A DNA stretch of 64,000 bases, taken from assembly GCF_001625195.1 (NCBI RefSeq), contig NC_054389.1, positions 11,156,520 through 11,220,519 of the forward strand, written 5' to 3'. Below the pieces are notes generated by a model, which ran no database searches, had not been told where the DNA came from, and saw only the letters and a list, made by a program, of their open reading frames with translations. Numbering within the stretch: position 1 is the stretch's first letter; each line of letters starts with the position of its first letter. This DNA is from Drechmeria coniospora (Eukaryota; Ascomycota; Sordariomycetes; Hypocreales; Ophiocordycipitaceae). Shown one piece after another: positions 10,642-22,529 of this stretch. The position numbers were made by a program, and so were the translations under genes.

Positions 10642-13622
10642 TGCTGCTGTGCTGCGTGGATGGCCAAGAGGTTACTCGCGTCAAACGGATTTCCCGCCAT
10701 CGTCAAGTGCTGATGCTGCATCATGTAAGGGGGGGGTTGGCTCAGCAGCTGATTTCCCATCTCGTCCATCGACGCACCAAAAAAGAATGTCGCGTCCTGC
10801 CCCGGCGCCACCGTCGTGACCGCGGACCCGCCCGCCTTGGGTTCGAAGCCGAGCTCCATCATCGGCTGGTTGGGGTACGCAAAGGGGTCCTCGGACGGGA
10901 ACATGAGCGAGTCGAGCTTGTTGAACGGGTTGTGCACAGCCTGGACGCCCATCGGTTGCGAAGAGAACATGGGACGGCTCGAGCCCACCGTGCTCGTCGT
11001 GTCCGATGCCGCCTGCGATGAGAGGTCCAGGGACAGCATGTCGTGCATGCTGGCCGTGAAGCTGGCGTCGGAGAAGCCGAGGTCCGCCGCGTTTCCCAGC
11101 GCGTCAACCGATGCTCGCGAGCTTGGCGAGCCAAACGTCGTGCCCGCCATGGCGCCGTTGCGGAGGAAGTCGGATCCTCCCGGCGTCCACATGCCGGATG
11201 ATGGCGCGGAAAGGTGCGCCAGAACGGCCGCCGTATTTGCCGCCGCCGCCGGCCGCTTCTTGGTCGCCACGGGCCGTGTCCTGACCTGGTCCAGCCGTTC
11301 GGGCAGCTGGTCGAAAAGGGGCTGCGGGTGCACGTCAGCACTCGACGAGCGTGGCACGCGAGGGGGCGGAGCACGGGACGGTCGCTTCTACCTTGAGCGC
11401 GTTCGTGACGCGGTCGGCGGACATGCTCTTGTCGGCCAAGTCGGCAATCATCTGTCGTCCCGCGCGCGCGTCGGCCAGCACTTCCGCCGACCCGGGCTTG
11501 TCCGGGTTCTCGAGCGCGTAGAAGACGAGGGACAGGACGGCGAAGAACTCGGTGTAGAGCATGAACCAGTAGGGTCCGCTCAGCACGCGCTGCTTCCGTA
11601 TCTCGAGCCCGATGTGCACGATGTTGCGCGACACGCTGATGGCCGCCGCCGCGCAGGCGTACGACAGCTCGTCCACCTGAATCGCTTGGCTCAGCCGAGG
11701 CGAGATGTAGTGCAGGAAGGGTCGGTACAGGACCAGCTGCACGTGGGCGTAGGCGAAGCGAAGCAGATGCCGCACGCTGGCCTATGTTAGCTTGCACGCG
11801 GACGCATCATCCGCCCGAGCGGCTCGGGGGTTACACGTACCGAACCACCTCGACGGGACCGTCGGCGCTTGGCCGCCACATCTCCGGCAGTCTCTCGTAC
11901 CAGCTCTGCAGATCCGTCTCAATCTCCCTGATTCGGGCGTAGCTGACGAGGTACGTCGGCGCCGGCTTGTCGCCCAACATGCCGCCGGCCTCGCCGCTCT
12001 GGCCCTGCAGCGGATAGACGTGCTTGGTGATCTTGCCCAGCACCTCCATCAATCGCGTCTGCGCGTTGAAGGCTTCGAAAAAGGACGGCGTCCCCGGCGG
12101 CGGCCGCAGGATGCCCGTGTTGGTGATGTACTCGTCGTCAATCTCCGACGGATACGGCTGATCGACGTCGTCGATGCTGAGCAGGAGCGGGAACCCGAGC
12201 ATGGTGGAGACGTAAATGTCCATCTGCCGTATGACGTAAAAGACTCGCTTTCGCACCTCCTGCTCGACGGCCCCGATTTTCTCGTGCCTCAGATGGCGGT
12301 GAAGGCCGATGCGCAAGGCGGACCGAAGGGCGAGGCCGACGAAGGAGTAGCAGGCGTTCAGGTTGGACGTCGCTTGGAGGAAGAGAATCATGAAGAGCAG
12401 GGCTTGGAGGGAGACGATGTCACGGCACTCGGCCAGATCCTGCAGGAGAGTCCTGGCGGTGGAGTAATACTTGCGCCTGGAGAAGGGTCAGCTCGTCGTC
12501 CGCTCCCCTGGGCGAGCAGAGGCACAGGAGGGGGGGGGGGGGGGATGGTCAGGCCTACCCTTGATCCGCTGCCGACTTGTAGGCTCCGCTCTCGGCCTTG
12601 GCTTCGTCCAGGTTGTTGTACATGCAGCCGAGGGCGATGACGGCGTACACGAGTCCCATGAAGCGCGTGTCATCCATGTCGAGGGAATCGATGGGCCTGC
12701 CGTAGAGGCGGTCGAATCGTTCGTAAAAGGAGGGCACGTGGACGATGCGGACGAGGCAGGTGGCGCAGCTGAGCGAATAGTAGCACAGCTTGCGGGCGAC
12801 CTCCTTCGGTGGAAGCTCCGCGTACTGGGAAACGGAGGACATGGGCGTGCCGGCCGGCGTGGGCGTGTCCAACGCCAGGAGACCCGGGGGCCGCTCGGGC
12901 CGGGGGAGAAAGGGGACCTTGGTGGGCGGGCCCATCATGCCTCGGAAGTGATCCTTCATGCGTCTCAGGAAGACGGCGCCGGAGGATGCGCCGTGAAAGT
13001 CCCAGCCGCCCTTGTCGTCGAGGTCGAGCTGGCCGATGGAGTCGATCATGGTCGTGAGCTGGGCATCGCCGGGGTCCGGCTCGCAGGGGGCACGCATCTT
13101 GGCGGCGGCCGAGCGGGCCTGCTCGCGGTTGTGAAACTCCTGCTGAATGGCAGGGTCGAGGCCGGGGTCGGTGAGGTCGACGTCGGGCATGAACTTGCGC
13201 AGGAGGGTCTCGGCGCGGTTCAGCCGACTCTCGAGCGCCTCGATGTACTGAGGAGCCGGGTTCCGCCTTCTGTTGGACGGTTTATCGTAGGTGCAATCTG
13301 CATCGAGTCAGCACGCGAGCGCAGGGTGGCGTTGGACGGTCCGAGGCGTCCGAGGCGTCCGAGGCGTACCGTAGCTATACACGGAGCAGTGGGTGCAGGG
13401 CTGCCTTCCATCGCACTTGATCTTCTTGCGACGACACTCGTCGCAGGCGCGCGTGACTCGTCGTCGCTTCTGGATCGGTTGCGAGGACGCGTGGGGGTCG
13501 CCGTTCTTGTCGTCGAGCTCCGTGTCGGATTTAACGCTGTCGGCCGGCGAAGGGGCATCGGGGAGCTGCCACTCGCCGGCCGACAGCGACCTAGCGTCGT
13601 CGTCGGACATGTCGCCAGCCAT
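10236..13622 (-). CDS. Zn2Cys6 transcription factor with poly-Gln C-terminal region
   Basis: Five exons on the minus strand: 13622-13370, 13297-12559, 12476-11841, 11776-11392 and 11321-10236 (1032 aa); all junctions are GT-AG and phases close. A Gal4-type binuclear zinc cluster lies at residues 60-86 with cysteines 60, 63, 70, 76, 79 and 86 (CX2CX6CX5CX2CX6C); intron 1 splits the codon before the last Cys. It is followed by the linker [18 protein letters not shown] and a coiled segment. The middle part (about 255-600) is a Fungal_trans domain with [20 protein letters not shown] and a [19 protein letters not shown] motif. The last exon encodes an approximately 70-residue Gln tract and a basic tail. 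Family role: nuclear DNA-binding regulator, often annotated XlnR-like. I do not assign a pathway; it differs clearly from Xyr1. Confidence 0.88.
10440..10655 (-). repeat. CAG/CAA trinucleotide tract encoding poly-Gln
   Basis: CTG and TTG triplets on the plus strand encode a glutamine run of about 70 residues on the minus strand, broken by a few Leu and Arg residues. Mixed CAG/CAA use suggests a long-standing coding tract and not a fresh pure expansion. Length polymorphism between strains is likely. Confidence 0.85.
12530..12544. repeat. 15-base G homopolymer inside an intron
   Basis: A run of 15 G on the plus strand (poly-C in the transcript) lies inside the second intron (12477-12558) of the zinc-cluster regulator. 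It is a likely slippage site, for replication and for sequencing. Confidence 0.8.
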
Positions 13623-13831
13623 TCTGTTACCGTTCGCTGCGGGTGGTCGGAGCTAGGACGGTGTCGGCCTTGGGCCGTCGAGAGGGGCGTACGAGCGGTG
13701 ATTGAATAGGAGCGATCATATGGAGGCACCCGGAGGCGGGGGTCGGTGTAGCCGTCGAGATGGTATTGCACTCGACGTTTACGTCGGCGTCGTCGTCGTC
13801 GTCGTCGTCGTATTCGTCGTTGTCGTCCACT

Positions 13832-13862
<31 letters not shown>

Positions 13863-14480
13863 TTTCGTCGTCGTCGTCGAAGTCGAGGTCGAGATGCTTC
13901 TCGTGCAGGGCGGGTGATGGGTGCTCGAAGCGACTCTTCCGAGCGTCATCAAGGCGAAGACGGCGTTGCTTGCACGTCCCGGGGTGCGAAGCCAAGCGGC
14001 AGCGCAGGTCCCAATTGCCGCAAAGTCTGGCAACTCAACCTAGCAAGGCCATCAGACGAGCGCAGTCGATCTCCTCCTGGGTGTGGTGATGTGGACTGCA
14101 GGTGCGTGGCCGGTGCGATGGCGATGCGGGGAGTGAGAGATTTGATGGGAAGAGGAGGCGAGGCGAGGAGGTGCCAAAGCAGACAGAGCAGGGCAGGGCA
14201 GGGCAAAGCTGGACGGAGCGGAACACGACAGAAGGGACGGGAGCAAGGGGAACGAATCGAAGGCCAGCAGAGGTTCGGGCCGGGCGCTGGTCACTGGTCG
14301 CTGGGCACGGGGCGCTGGGAAATCAATCGCTGCGCACCGGGGCTATGGCCAGATGGACAGGTTGGACAGACAGGTTGGACAGGTTGGACCTCCTGGACGG
14401 TTGGATTGGACTCCTGGACAGCCGTGGGCGGCGAGCGAGTGGGTGTCGCTGCCAGCCGTCTCTCCACAACGGCGGTTGAC
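13623..14480. repeat. Upstream region of the regulator with GTC/GTT repeats
   Basis: The upstream DNA of the zinc-cluster gene carries an imperfect GTC/GTT trinucleotide array at about 13782-13885. A minisatellite of GGTTGGAC/CTCCTGGAC-like units follows at about 14358-14420. The Asp-rich minus-strand frame through the trinucleotide array has no ATG before it, so I do not call it coding. Confidence 0.6.
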
Positions 14481-15030
14481 CTAGGACGAGGCATGTACTC
14501 CGTACTCCGTACGGCAGGAATTTCTCGTACTGGTTCCAAGCTCTCCGTAGTACCGAGCACCATGACCATGCTACTGTTGCACTCGGTCAGTGCGGGCGAA
14601 CAACAGGGGTCGAGCCGCGGGAATAACGGCGATGCGGCCAGCACAGCTCGGCGTTCGTCCACTGTGGGAACGAGCCTAGCTGGCTCCATAGTAGCGCAGC
14701 GCGTAGTACGATGGATAGTACGACGAAGCTAGCCGCTAAGCAACAAAAATTACCAGAAGGCATCCAACCCAGTGCGACGAGTTCAGGGAGACGGTCGCTA
14801 AAAAACAAAAGGGGAACAACTCGTATACGGATTATTACCTAACAAGCGGCACACATACCCGTACAGGATCTCGTACCCAGCATCACAGTGTGCGTCGCAA
14901 CCGCGCAAACAAGCCCGACCAGGTTCGGTGCGCACTCGCGCAGTAATTAATACCTGCATACCTGTACCAACTTGGTATGTACGTGTTTGTGACATATTGG
15001 CACTACCAGGTGGAGGGAGCGCATATACAC
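14481..15030. other. Intergenic DNA with isolated GTAC words
   Basis: A tight GTACTCCGTACTCCGTACGG cluster lies at about 14495-14514. No gene is supported in the rest of the interval. Confidence 0.4.
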
Positions 15031-15032
15031 CT

Positions 15033-15153
15033 AGGTGGTAGTAGGTGGTAGTAGATAGTAGGTGGTAGGTGGTAGGTGGTAGGTGGTAGGTGGTAGGTGG
15101 TAGGTGGTAGATGGTAGATGGTAGGTGGTAGGTGGTAGATGGTAGGTGGTAGG
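15033..15153. repeat. Seven-bp GTAGGTG microsatellite
   Basis: About 16 tandem copies of a heptamer (GTAGGTG, with GTAGATG variants) span this interval. The overlapping minus-strand frames rich in Tyr-His-Leu-Pro repeats are simple translations of the array and are not real proteins. Confidence 0.85.
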
Positions 15154-15725
15154 AATCCGTTGGCCGTCCGCTGGAGGATTCGTGGCATTGCTGACGGCGT
15201 GCATTAAAAGTGAATACTGATATCGGTGCGCCGTTCTCCCTCCAAGGCGCTGCCATATCGGTACGCCCGTATGTTTGATGCGTCTCTGGATATTCCTACT
15301 CCAATCCATCCCTCCACCCACCCATCCATCCATCGTGAGGTGAGGCGGTCATGCTTGACATGGCTCTGGGTCGGATTCGTGACTTGCAGCACTCACACAC
15401 AAACTCAAGATGGGACAGCCATTGGTAGCCGGGGGCGGGCCAAGGTGGAAGGAACTCGTCGACAATTCGACGCAGCGAGCGCAGTAGAAATAAACAAACA
15501 CCTTCCTGGCATGGCGGCAAGGCGGCACGGCAGGTGGTCGACAGCATGGTGGTGGCAGTGTGCACAAGGCCTGCGGACGCCTTCGCTTTTGTTCCGTTCC
15601 ACAACACAAGCGTGCAGCTGAATGAACAGATATCTATCTGCCTGCCGCTGCATCCCTTGGGGAGCAAGCGGGTGCGCTCGTACTTTTACATATTACTGAG
15701 CACCTCGAACACTTGCAGGTACTGT
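15154..15725. other. Intergenic DNA, no gene seen
   Basis: Only short, overlapping open frames without recognisable features are present between the heptamer array and the next tandem array. Confidence 0.35.
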
Positions 15726-15727
15726 AA

Positions 15728-15918
15728 GTAGTATCCTTACATGTGCTGTGCTGTGGTATCCTCACTTGTGCTGTAGTATCCTTACATGTACTGCAGTATC
15801 CTTACATGTGCTGTAGCATCCTTAAGTACATGTGCTGTAGTATCCTCAAGTACATGTGCTGTAGTATCCTCAAGTACATGTGCTGTAGTATCCTTACAAG
15901 TGCTGTAGCATCCCTACA
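15728..15918. repeat. Tandem array with alternating 20- and 24-bp units
   Basis: About eight units begin GTAGTATCC or GTAGCATCC and end ATGTGCT. The early units are about 20 bp (GTAGTATCCTTACATGTGCT). The later ones carry four extra bases that turn TTACATG into TCAAGTACATG or TTAAGTACATG, giving 24-bp units. The array therefore shows a GTAC-containing word being gained within a repeat. Confidence 0.8.
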
Positions 15919-16495
15919 CGTACAGTGACACGCTTGCATGCTGCACTGTACATACAACGATATTTTTTAACTTAATTCCTACCTTATTCGCAAGCACTTG
16001 ATGGCAATGCTACGTCGACACGAGTTCGCGGGGGGGCGGTCAAGGGAGCAGCACGCACAGCACCGCCGAAAACGATAGCAGCCAACGATCCAATCCAACC
16101 CGACTTCTCGCAATAATTCTTGATGAACTACGAGGAAGGAAGAAAAATACGTCAAAGACGTCGCAGAAACTGAGCGACACCACGGTGAGGCTGCGCGGCG
16201 ACTGGAGGGTGAATCTCACTGCCGCAAGAGGACGGGCGGAAATATTCCGGTGGGCCGTCGCTCTCCCAACTCACAAACTTGTCGTCATCAGTCATCAGTG
16301 GCATTCGGAGTTCTCCGTGCGGTCTACCATCAGCACGGTGGGCAGGCGCCAGTGCGGCACCCAGGGTCAGGACGGGTCCGATCCGACGCCGACTCTCAGC
16401 CACCACCGCCAAAGAGGCTCCATCCAAGCACACGTAGTCCGGAGTGCTTTGGGGGTTGCCGGTATTATTATTACATGACCCCCCGTATTGGAACT
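15919..16495. other. Intergenic DNA, no gene seen
   Basis: A minus-strand frame at 16152-16433 (93 aa) starts at GTG and has no recognisable domain. Nothing else is supportable in this interval. Confidence 0.3.
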
Positions 16496-18740
16496 ACTCA
16501 GTAAATACGGAGTACTCCGTACTTGAATAGTGATAGGCAATTGTAGGTAGGTAAATACATGCGCAAGTCCTGCGCATATGGCGGCGAGGTACTCCGCACT
16601 CCGCCAGGTACTAGTGTATACTTACTTACTGTACTCCGTATTAGTACTTGGGCAAGTTCTCCGTGCAATGCTCGTATTCGGACCAGTAATGTTTTTTCAA
16701 ATGGCCCGTTTGGGGTAGTGGCATGGCCGCACCGCCACTGCCACTCAAGTACCTTGGTACCAAGGACGTACAGAGTGTGTGTATTCCGGAGTGCCTGTGC
16801 TGGTGCAGACGGCACTAGCGAGTACCTACAGTATTCCTCCCTCGCTCTCCTCGCCCCCGAGCAAAACTCCAAACGCCTCCAAAGGCTTGATGACGCACGC
16901 GCTGGCGCGTCACAAACAGACAAGTACCGACAGATACATACCAATCAATACCTTTCGCTTCCAAGCGAAGGACATGGTGGTCGCATTTCCCGAAGCCTTT
17001 CATGGCAGCTGGCTGGCAGATGAGCACAAAGACAAAGCAAGTTTCAAGGCAGCGATCCTTGCCTGTACGCATTATTGCAAGTAGGTGCACCACGAATACT
17101 GTGCTTCCCACCCTTGAGATCTTCGTCGTCGATACCCACGTAATAGTACAGTACATGTAGGTCACGCTCTCTCCCGCTTTCCACATCCCAGGAGTGTTGC
17201 TAGACTGAGTTCTAGTGACAGTGGCCAAATGGAGCTTTCCCATCGGTACGGGCAAAGGCCAAATGACCCAGCTCTCCTGTCCTCCGTCGAGTCTACTCGT
17301 TCACGCACGCCGTACGAGCGTGCAACGCAATGCAAGCTAGACGCATTCGAGCGTACGAGCACGTACATGTACGTGTGTGCAGGAGTGCAGAAGCTCGGAG
17401 ATAACAAATCGGCCAGCTGTATCCTCCGTTCTTGCCCCCTCGGGAAAAAAAAGCCGTGGCGATTGGAACTCCTCCTCGTTTCAAGTGCACGGCTGGTCGA
17501 CTGCGAGAGCCGAAGATGCCCGCTGCCGCGTGCTTGCGACAAACAGCAGCGATCCCTTCCTATCCCATCCATCCCATCCTCCTCAATCATTGAACCTAGG
17601 AGGCTGTGCAGCTGTGTCACCTCCCAGGTCTCTCTGTCTTACCTGCAGCGAAGTCTCTGGCAAGCCGAGCCTGCCATCTTTGGGGGGGAGGCGCCGGCGC
17701 AGGTGTAGGTCCAAAAGCCGTCAAAATGGACGCCCATCTGTCGAATCGAAACTTCCTACGCTCCAACGAACACGATTCCGTCGATTCGAGCGCTCGAGAG
17801 GGTGTGATCGGCAGCCGAGCCTCCGAATCCTGCCAGTGCCATCCGTCTGTCGGTCGTACAACGGACTCGTCCAGCGGGCGTTTTGGCTTACGGGAATGGC
17901 CCCAAGTACGGGACGAAGTTGCCGAGGCTTCGTCCGAGGTGCGACACTAGTCAGGACTTGGGCGCCGTCTCGCTCGTACGTTCCAGGTGCGCACCGCGTG
18001 GTTGGTAGCGACTAACCCGCTAGAGGTAGGTGCAAGGAATAGTACGTAGGTGGCCTCGAGAAACGGGCACAAGCTTTGTCCCTCCAGAGGGACGCTAGAA
18101 GCTCATGGGCGCCAACGTGAAGTCGGTCGATGGGAGGAACTGTTCGTGTTGCATTGGTGGGATTATCATCTGCTGTCCGTACGTGCAAGTGACGGAATGT
18201 GCACTGTACGGAGTACAGAGGGCACGAATAACAGCTCCATACTAGCAGCGCCTGTTCCATTAAACCAGCAAGTATTACTCCGTACCTGCTGCAGCACTTG
18301 CTTAAGTATTTGTATGGCGTATGCACCGAGGTACTGTACAGTACACACACGCCGTATTAATACTTCTACTTGAACACTTGCTGTGCTCCGTACTGATAGT
18401 CAGCCGCCTTGGTATTAGTATGGAGTACATGTATTATTAACAGGGCAATGAGTATATTAAATAATACCCATTGTCGTGCGAACAGCACAATGTACAACTT
18501 CATACGGAAGTAAGTATACATTACTATTACTGTACGGAGTACGGAGTACAGCATGAGTAATATTACTGCACATGTTGTGTTATGTGCACACCGAGTTGGG
18601 CAAGGCGGTGAAAGCCTCCGGCAGAAATATGATGTCCAAGGTCTTACTCCGTACTTGTACTTATTGCAGTGTACTTGTGTTAGTATCTGCAGTTACTTAA
18701 TATTAGTACCCCGTACTTGCAGACAACATGTACAGTACTT
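16496..18740. repeat. GTAC-word islands with a non-repetitive middle
   Basis: Dense GTAC words occupy 16496-16660 and 18170-18740, including ACGGAGTACGGAGTAC at about 18535-18550. The middle part (about 16700-18160) has fewer words and several long plus-strand frames of shadow-like composition. I find no recognisable gene. Confidence 0.5.
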
Positions 18741-19231
18741 GTGTACCAATGTCAAAGGCCTAATTCCCAGCATCACCGACGCCAAAGTTACGTGGAGTTC
18801 CATCGCAGTACCGGCTCGTCTGCTACCATTGGATACCCCTGGCTACTACGTTGGCCGTTGTCGACGTCCACCGACTTTGTTCATCGTCGTGAGAATCCAT
18901 GTCGTTGGCATTGTGCTCTCTCGACGCCTACTTACTTACATCTTTGCCTACTGTTGGTGTGCTGTGCTTGGAACCCCGCGCGCCCCCGCCAAACTGGGCT
19001 CGGTAATAATTAATAGCTGCCCCTCGTTTTCGACCTTTGTGCACCTGTGACCTCACTTGCTGGCCGCCCGCAGTGCACCCGCTCCACGAATCCATGCAAC
19101 TCAGTGCATCCATACATGATCGAACAAGTCCAGTGGCATCGCAGGCCGTCACGAGGCTGCCTCTACGCATGCTCGTAGCCGCATAGGTCCAGCTCCCACA
19201 GACTGGTGCCCAAGGCGGCGTCGATCGAGAC
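18741..19231. other. Upstream region of the COP9 subunit gene
   Basis: GTAC words fade here. No coding region is supported. The 3' part is presumably promoter and leader of the gene that starts at 19232. Confidence 0.35.
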
Positions 19232-21017
19232 ATGGCTGCTTCCCAGTCCATCATCAACTTCATCGCCCAGGCGAACGAGCATGGCGGTGTCGTCGTCCAA
19301 GGCAAGTGCACGGCGGTTGCTTTCTGACTGTCTACCTACCTCCATTCCTCCTCAATGCTTCCCTGCCAACCACGCATGCAGGGACGGCGGCGGCAACAAC
19401 ACCTCTCCTGCCTCGTCTCACGCCTTGCTTCATCATTCCTCGCCGCTGACGCACATGCCTCGCCCAGCGCAGCCCAAGCTCGACATCGAGCTCTACATTC
19501 AAAACTACCTAGGTACGTTCGCCCGTCTCCCCTTCTCCACGCCGACCCGAGCTTACCCGTCTGCCCCATCCTAGGCCGCACCCGCTTCGACCGTCTCCTT
19601 TTCATCGGAAAGACCTGCGTGCCGCTCTGCGTCGAGGCCCTCAAGGCAGCCGTCGCCGAGGCCAAGAAGGCATCGAATATCGCACATTACCAGGAGGCAT
19701 GGGAATCCATCAGGGCTGCGGCTCCTGACGAGCCCGAGGCTGCATGGGATGCCAGCTGGGTGGAACGAACCGAGGCGGACAACCGCGTCGAGACTGCCCG
19801 ACTCGAGTCGGAGCTCAAACGGTACAAGAGCAACATGATCAAAGAGAGCATTCGGGTAAGTCCAGGCGCATATCTGGACCGCCGAGCCGAGCGCCTGGCC
19901 GACGTCCATCCCGTCACCGAACCACCTAGCTGACGACGGGACGGCAGATGGGCAACCAGGATCTCGGCAGACACCTCGAAAGCATCGGCAGGCTCACCGA
20001 AGCATCCGACGCCTACGCTCGCATGCGTCAGGATGCCACGTCGACCAAGCACATCGTCGACTGCGGCATACGCCTCGCCATCGTATCGCTCCAGCGCAAG
20101 GACTGGAACATGGTCATCTCCAACGTTTCCAAGATTCTCAACATACCCAACGCCGATGACAATGACTCCGCCAACGTCTATCCTAAAATCTTGTCCGGCA
20201 TCGCCTACATGAGCATGGCCGCCTATGCCACCGCCGCGGAGCATCTTCTCCGCGCCGACTCGTCCACGTCGCCGGCCGTCTATGCCGAGGTTGCGAGCTC
20301 TAATGATGTCGCCATCTACGGTGCGCTGACCGCCCTCGCCACCATGGACAGGCGGGATCTGCAGCTGCGCGTCCTCGACAATCAAGGCTTCCGCATCTTT
20401 CTGGAGAACGAGCCCCACATCCGCAGAGCCGTAAGCTTCTTCGTCAATGGCCGTTACGCGAGCTGTCTGTCCATCCTCGACGCCGCTCGCCCGGACTACC
20501 TGCTCGACATACACCTGCACGACCACCTTCCCACCCTCTACTCCCGGATCCGGACCAAATGCATCATCCAGTACTTTGCACCCTTCTCCCGCGTCTCCAT
20601 CGAGAGCCTCGAGGCTGCCTTTGGCCGGGACGGTGAGTCCATCGAGCCCGAGCTCATCGGCATGATCCGAGATGGGTCCTTGATGGCCCGCATCGACGCC
20701 AAGGACAGGGTTCGCGCCCCTTTCCCATGCCTCTAATCCGTGGCACCCGTCAGCTGACCTCGTTCCTCTAGCTTCTCGTCGCCGTTCGCCCCGACCAACG
20801 AGCCGAGATGCAAAAGGAGGCTCTCGAGGTCGCACGCGGGTACGAGGAAGAGGCCAAGGAGCGTCTGCGACGCATAAACCTCGTCGCCGCGGGCCTCGAA
20901 ATCGTCGGCAAGGCTAACCATGACTACACGCTGGGCTTGCGTCCCAGCGATGCGTTGTTCGACGAGGACGGTCGCCCCCTGCCTGCAGAAGCCGGTGCCG
21001 TCGAAAGCTACGGTTGA
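19232..21017 (+). CDS. CSN1: COP9 signalosome complex subunit 1
   Basis: Five exons: 19232-19305, 19382-19512, 19575-19855, 19948-20709 and 20772-21017 (497 aa), phases consistent. The first exon boundary is the least certain; its donor (GTGCAC) is weak, and a GC donor four bases upstream would break the frame. Recognition rests on LDIELYIQNYLGRTRFDRL, the helical TPR/RPN7-like region (about residues 70-290, including MGNQDLGRHLESIGRL) and the C-terminal PCI part (RRAVSFFVNGRYASCLSIL, and LMARIDAKDRLLVAVRP across the last intron). Family role: scaffold subunit of the COP9 signalosome, which removes Nedd8 from cullin-RING ubiquitin ligases; in filamentous fungi it affects development, light response and secondary metabolism. 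It acts in nucleus and cytoplasm. It converges on PRP18, with stop codons about 415 bp apart. Confidence 0.92.
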
Positions 21018-21431
21018 CGCCTGCGCGGTGCATGCGTAGTGTGGGCAACACTGCCACTCGACTGTCCGCCGAGTCTTGACCTTGGGCAGAGCTCGGCGTT
21101 GGCAGGATGGCCGAATCGAGCAGCGGCGAACCGACGGCATCTGCCTTTCAATTTCGACAATGGTGCATGGAAAAAGACAAAACACCCGGGGCGTGCGATG
21201 CTACGGCCGGATTTTATCCCCACCTGCCTGCACCGAAGCCACCGTTTCGGGCTTGCTCGAGCAGGGTGGCATGAATGCGCAATATGAAAATAGTGTCCTA
21301 GTTGGCGGGTATCTCGTCTCTCGTGCGGTCATCGTTCATCTCTACAGAGCAGAGCGCATGTGCTGCTGCGCGAACCATCGTACCAGCTGCCTCCTGCCCA
21401 TGCCGCTCCAGAAATCGCCCCCATCCGTCTC
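21018..21431. other. Convergent 3' intergenic region
   Basis: This separates the stop codons of the COP9 subunit (plus) and PRP18 (minus). Overlapping frames here are shadows of the flanking genes. No gene is seen. Confidence 0.5.
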
Positions 21432-22529
21432 TCATCCCATCAGCTGCCTCAAGTCCTCGGGTGGCCAGCGAACCTGGGCAAACGTGAGACAGCGCTTGAT
21501 GCTCTGGAGAAATTTCCGCGTAACCTCGTCGCCCATGACGTGACCCTTGGCGCCGTCGTGCAGTTTCTCCCGCGCGCTACGTTCGTGAATGCCGACCATG
21601 GTTACGCCAATGGGCCAGGCCGCCTTGCCGATGCTGAGGCGCAGGTAACCGTTGTTGGCATCGACGTAGCGCCGCTGCTGTATCGCCTGGACGATTTCGA
21701 CGATGGGCTCGATCAGCGTCTCGTCGAGGTCGCCGCTTTCGAATTTGCGAAAGAGCTGCCCATGGCCAAGTTAGCGAATGCTCGGGTGGCCGAAGAGAGA
21801 GTGCCGACCTACCGGCTTCATGTTTTCCCTCGTCTGCACCATGGCGTTGTATGCCGTCTTGCTAGCCGTCGTCTCATTTTTCTCCGCCTCCATCGCCCGC
21901 TCGTACGCGGTGAGGACCATCGTGAAGTAGCTTGCGAGCTGCCGGAACAGCCATTGGCGGCCCGTCAGGTCCGTCGGCACCTTGCCGTCGAGCAGCATGT
22001 CTTTTTCCTCGACAAGTATCAACGTCGTCGGTATGGGTCCCTTGGTTAAGATCGTCGTTAACTTCCTATACCGTCGCAGCCGCGCTGCGTGAGATTCTGC
22101 AAAGAGGATTGCCGGCTGCCCTAGCCCACGCAGACGGTCCACGAGCTCCTCGTCCGGTAAGTCTTCTCCGCCGGCGTCTGCGTCACCGCCTGCGTCGTCT
22201 TTCGACGTCTTCTTCAGCTCCGGTAGGCCGAGGCGCTTCCTCCGGGCGCGCTCCTCCTCGGCCTCCTGCTCTTCGCGGCGCCGTCGTGACTCCTCGGCGA
22301 GCCTACGGCGCCTCTCCTCGCGGGTTGCGTTCTCGGCCGCCGCTTCCTCCTCGCGCTTGCGCTTCGCCGCTGCTTTCGACTCACGCTCGGCCTCGAGAGC
22401 TTTTTGCTCGGTCGCGTAGGTCGCCTCGCGCTCAGCCTCGATTTCGGCGCGCTTGAGGAACTTTTTACCCGTTGCGGCCGGCGCCTTGGCCTTGGCGAGC
22501 TCTTTGCTCATGAGGGCGGCAAAATCCAT
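21432..22529 (-). CDS. PRP18: Pre-mRNA-splicing factor 18
   Basis: Two exons, 22529-21813 and 21755-21432 (346 aa), with a GT-AG intron in phase 0. The N-terminus (MDFAALMSKELAKAKAP) is followed by a long charged coiled-coil (about residues 25-110). A PRP4/SFM-like motif follows (LPDEELVDRLRGLGQPAILF, about 125-145), then the Prp18 domain (about 190-340) with GRQWLFRQLASYFTMVLTAYE, and in exon 2 the conserved loop NNGYLRLSIGKAAWPIGVTM and HERSAREKLH. Family role: U5-associated factor that stabilises the 3' splice site during the second catalytic step, with Slu7, near Prp8. The gene is divergent from SAP18, with 340 bp between start codons. Confidence 0.95.

Noticed and set aside
10452..11021. 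Leu-rich frame starting in the CTG tract
   Set aside because: It is the complement of the poly-Gln tract of the zinc-cluster regulator, and the poly-Leu is a translation artefact.
13627..13995. Asp-rich minus-strand frame ending just before the regulator's start codon
   Set aside because: It opens at TTG, the acidic part is a GTC/GTT microsatellite and no ATG precedes it, so a translated upstream ORF is not supported.
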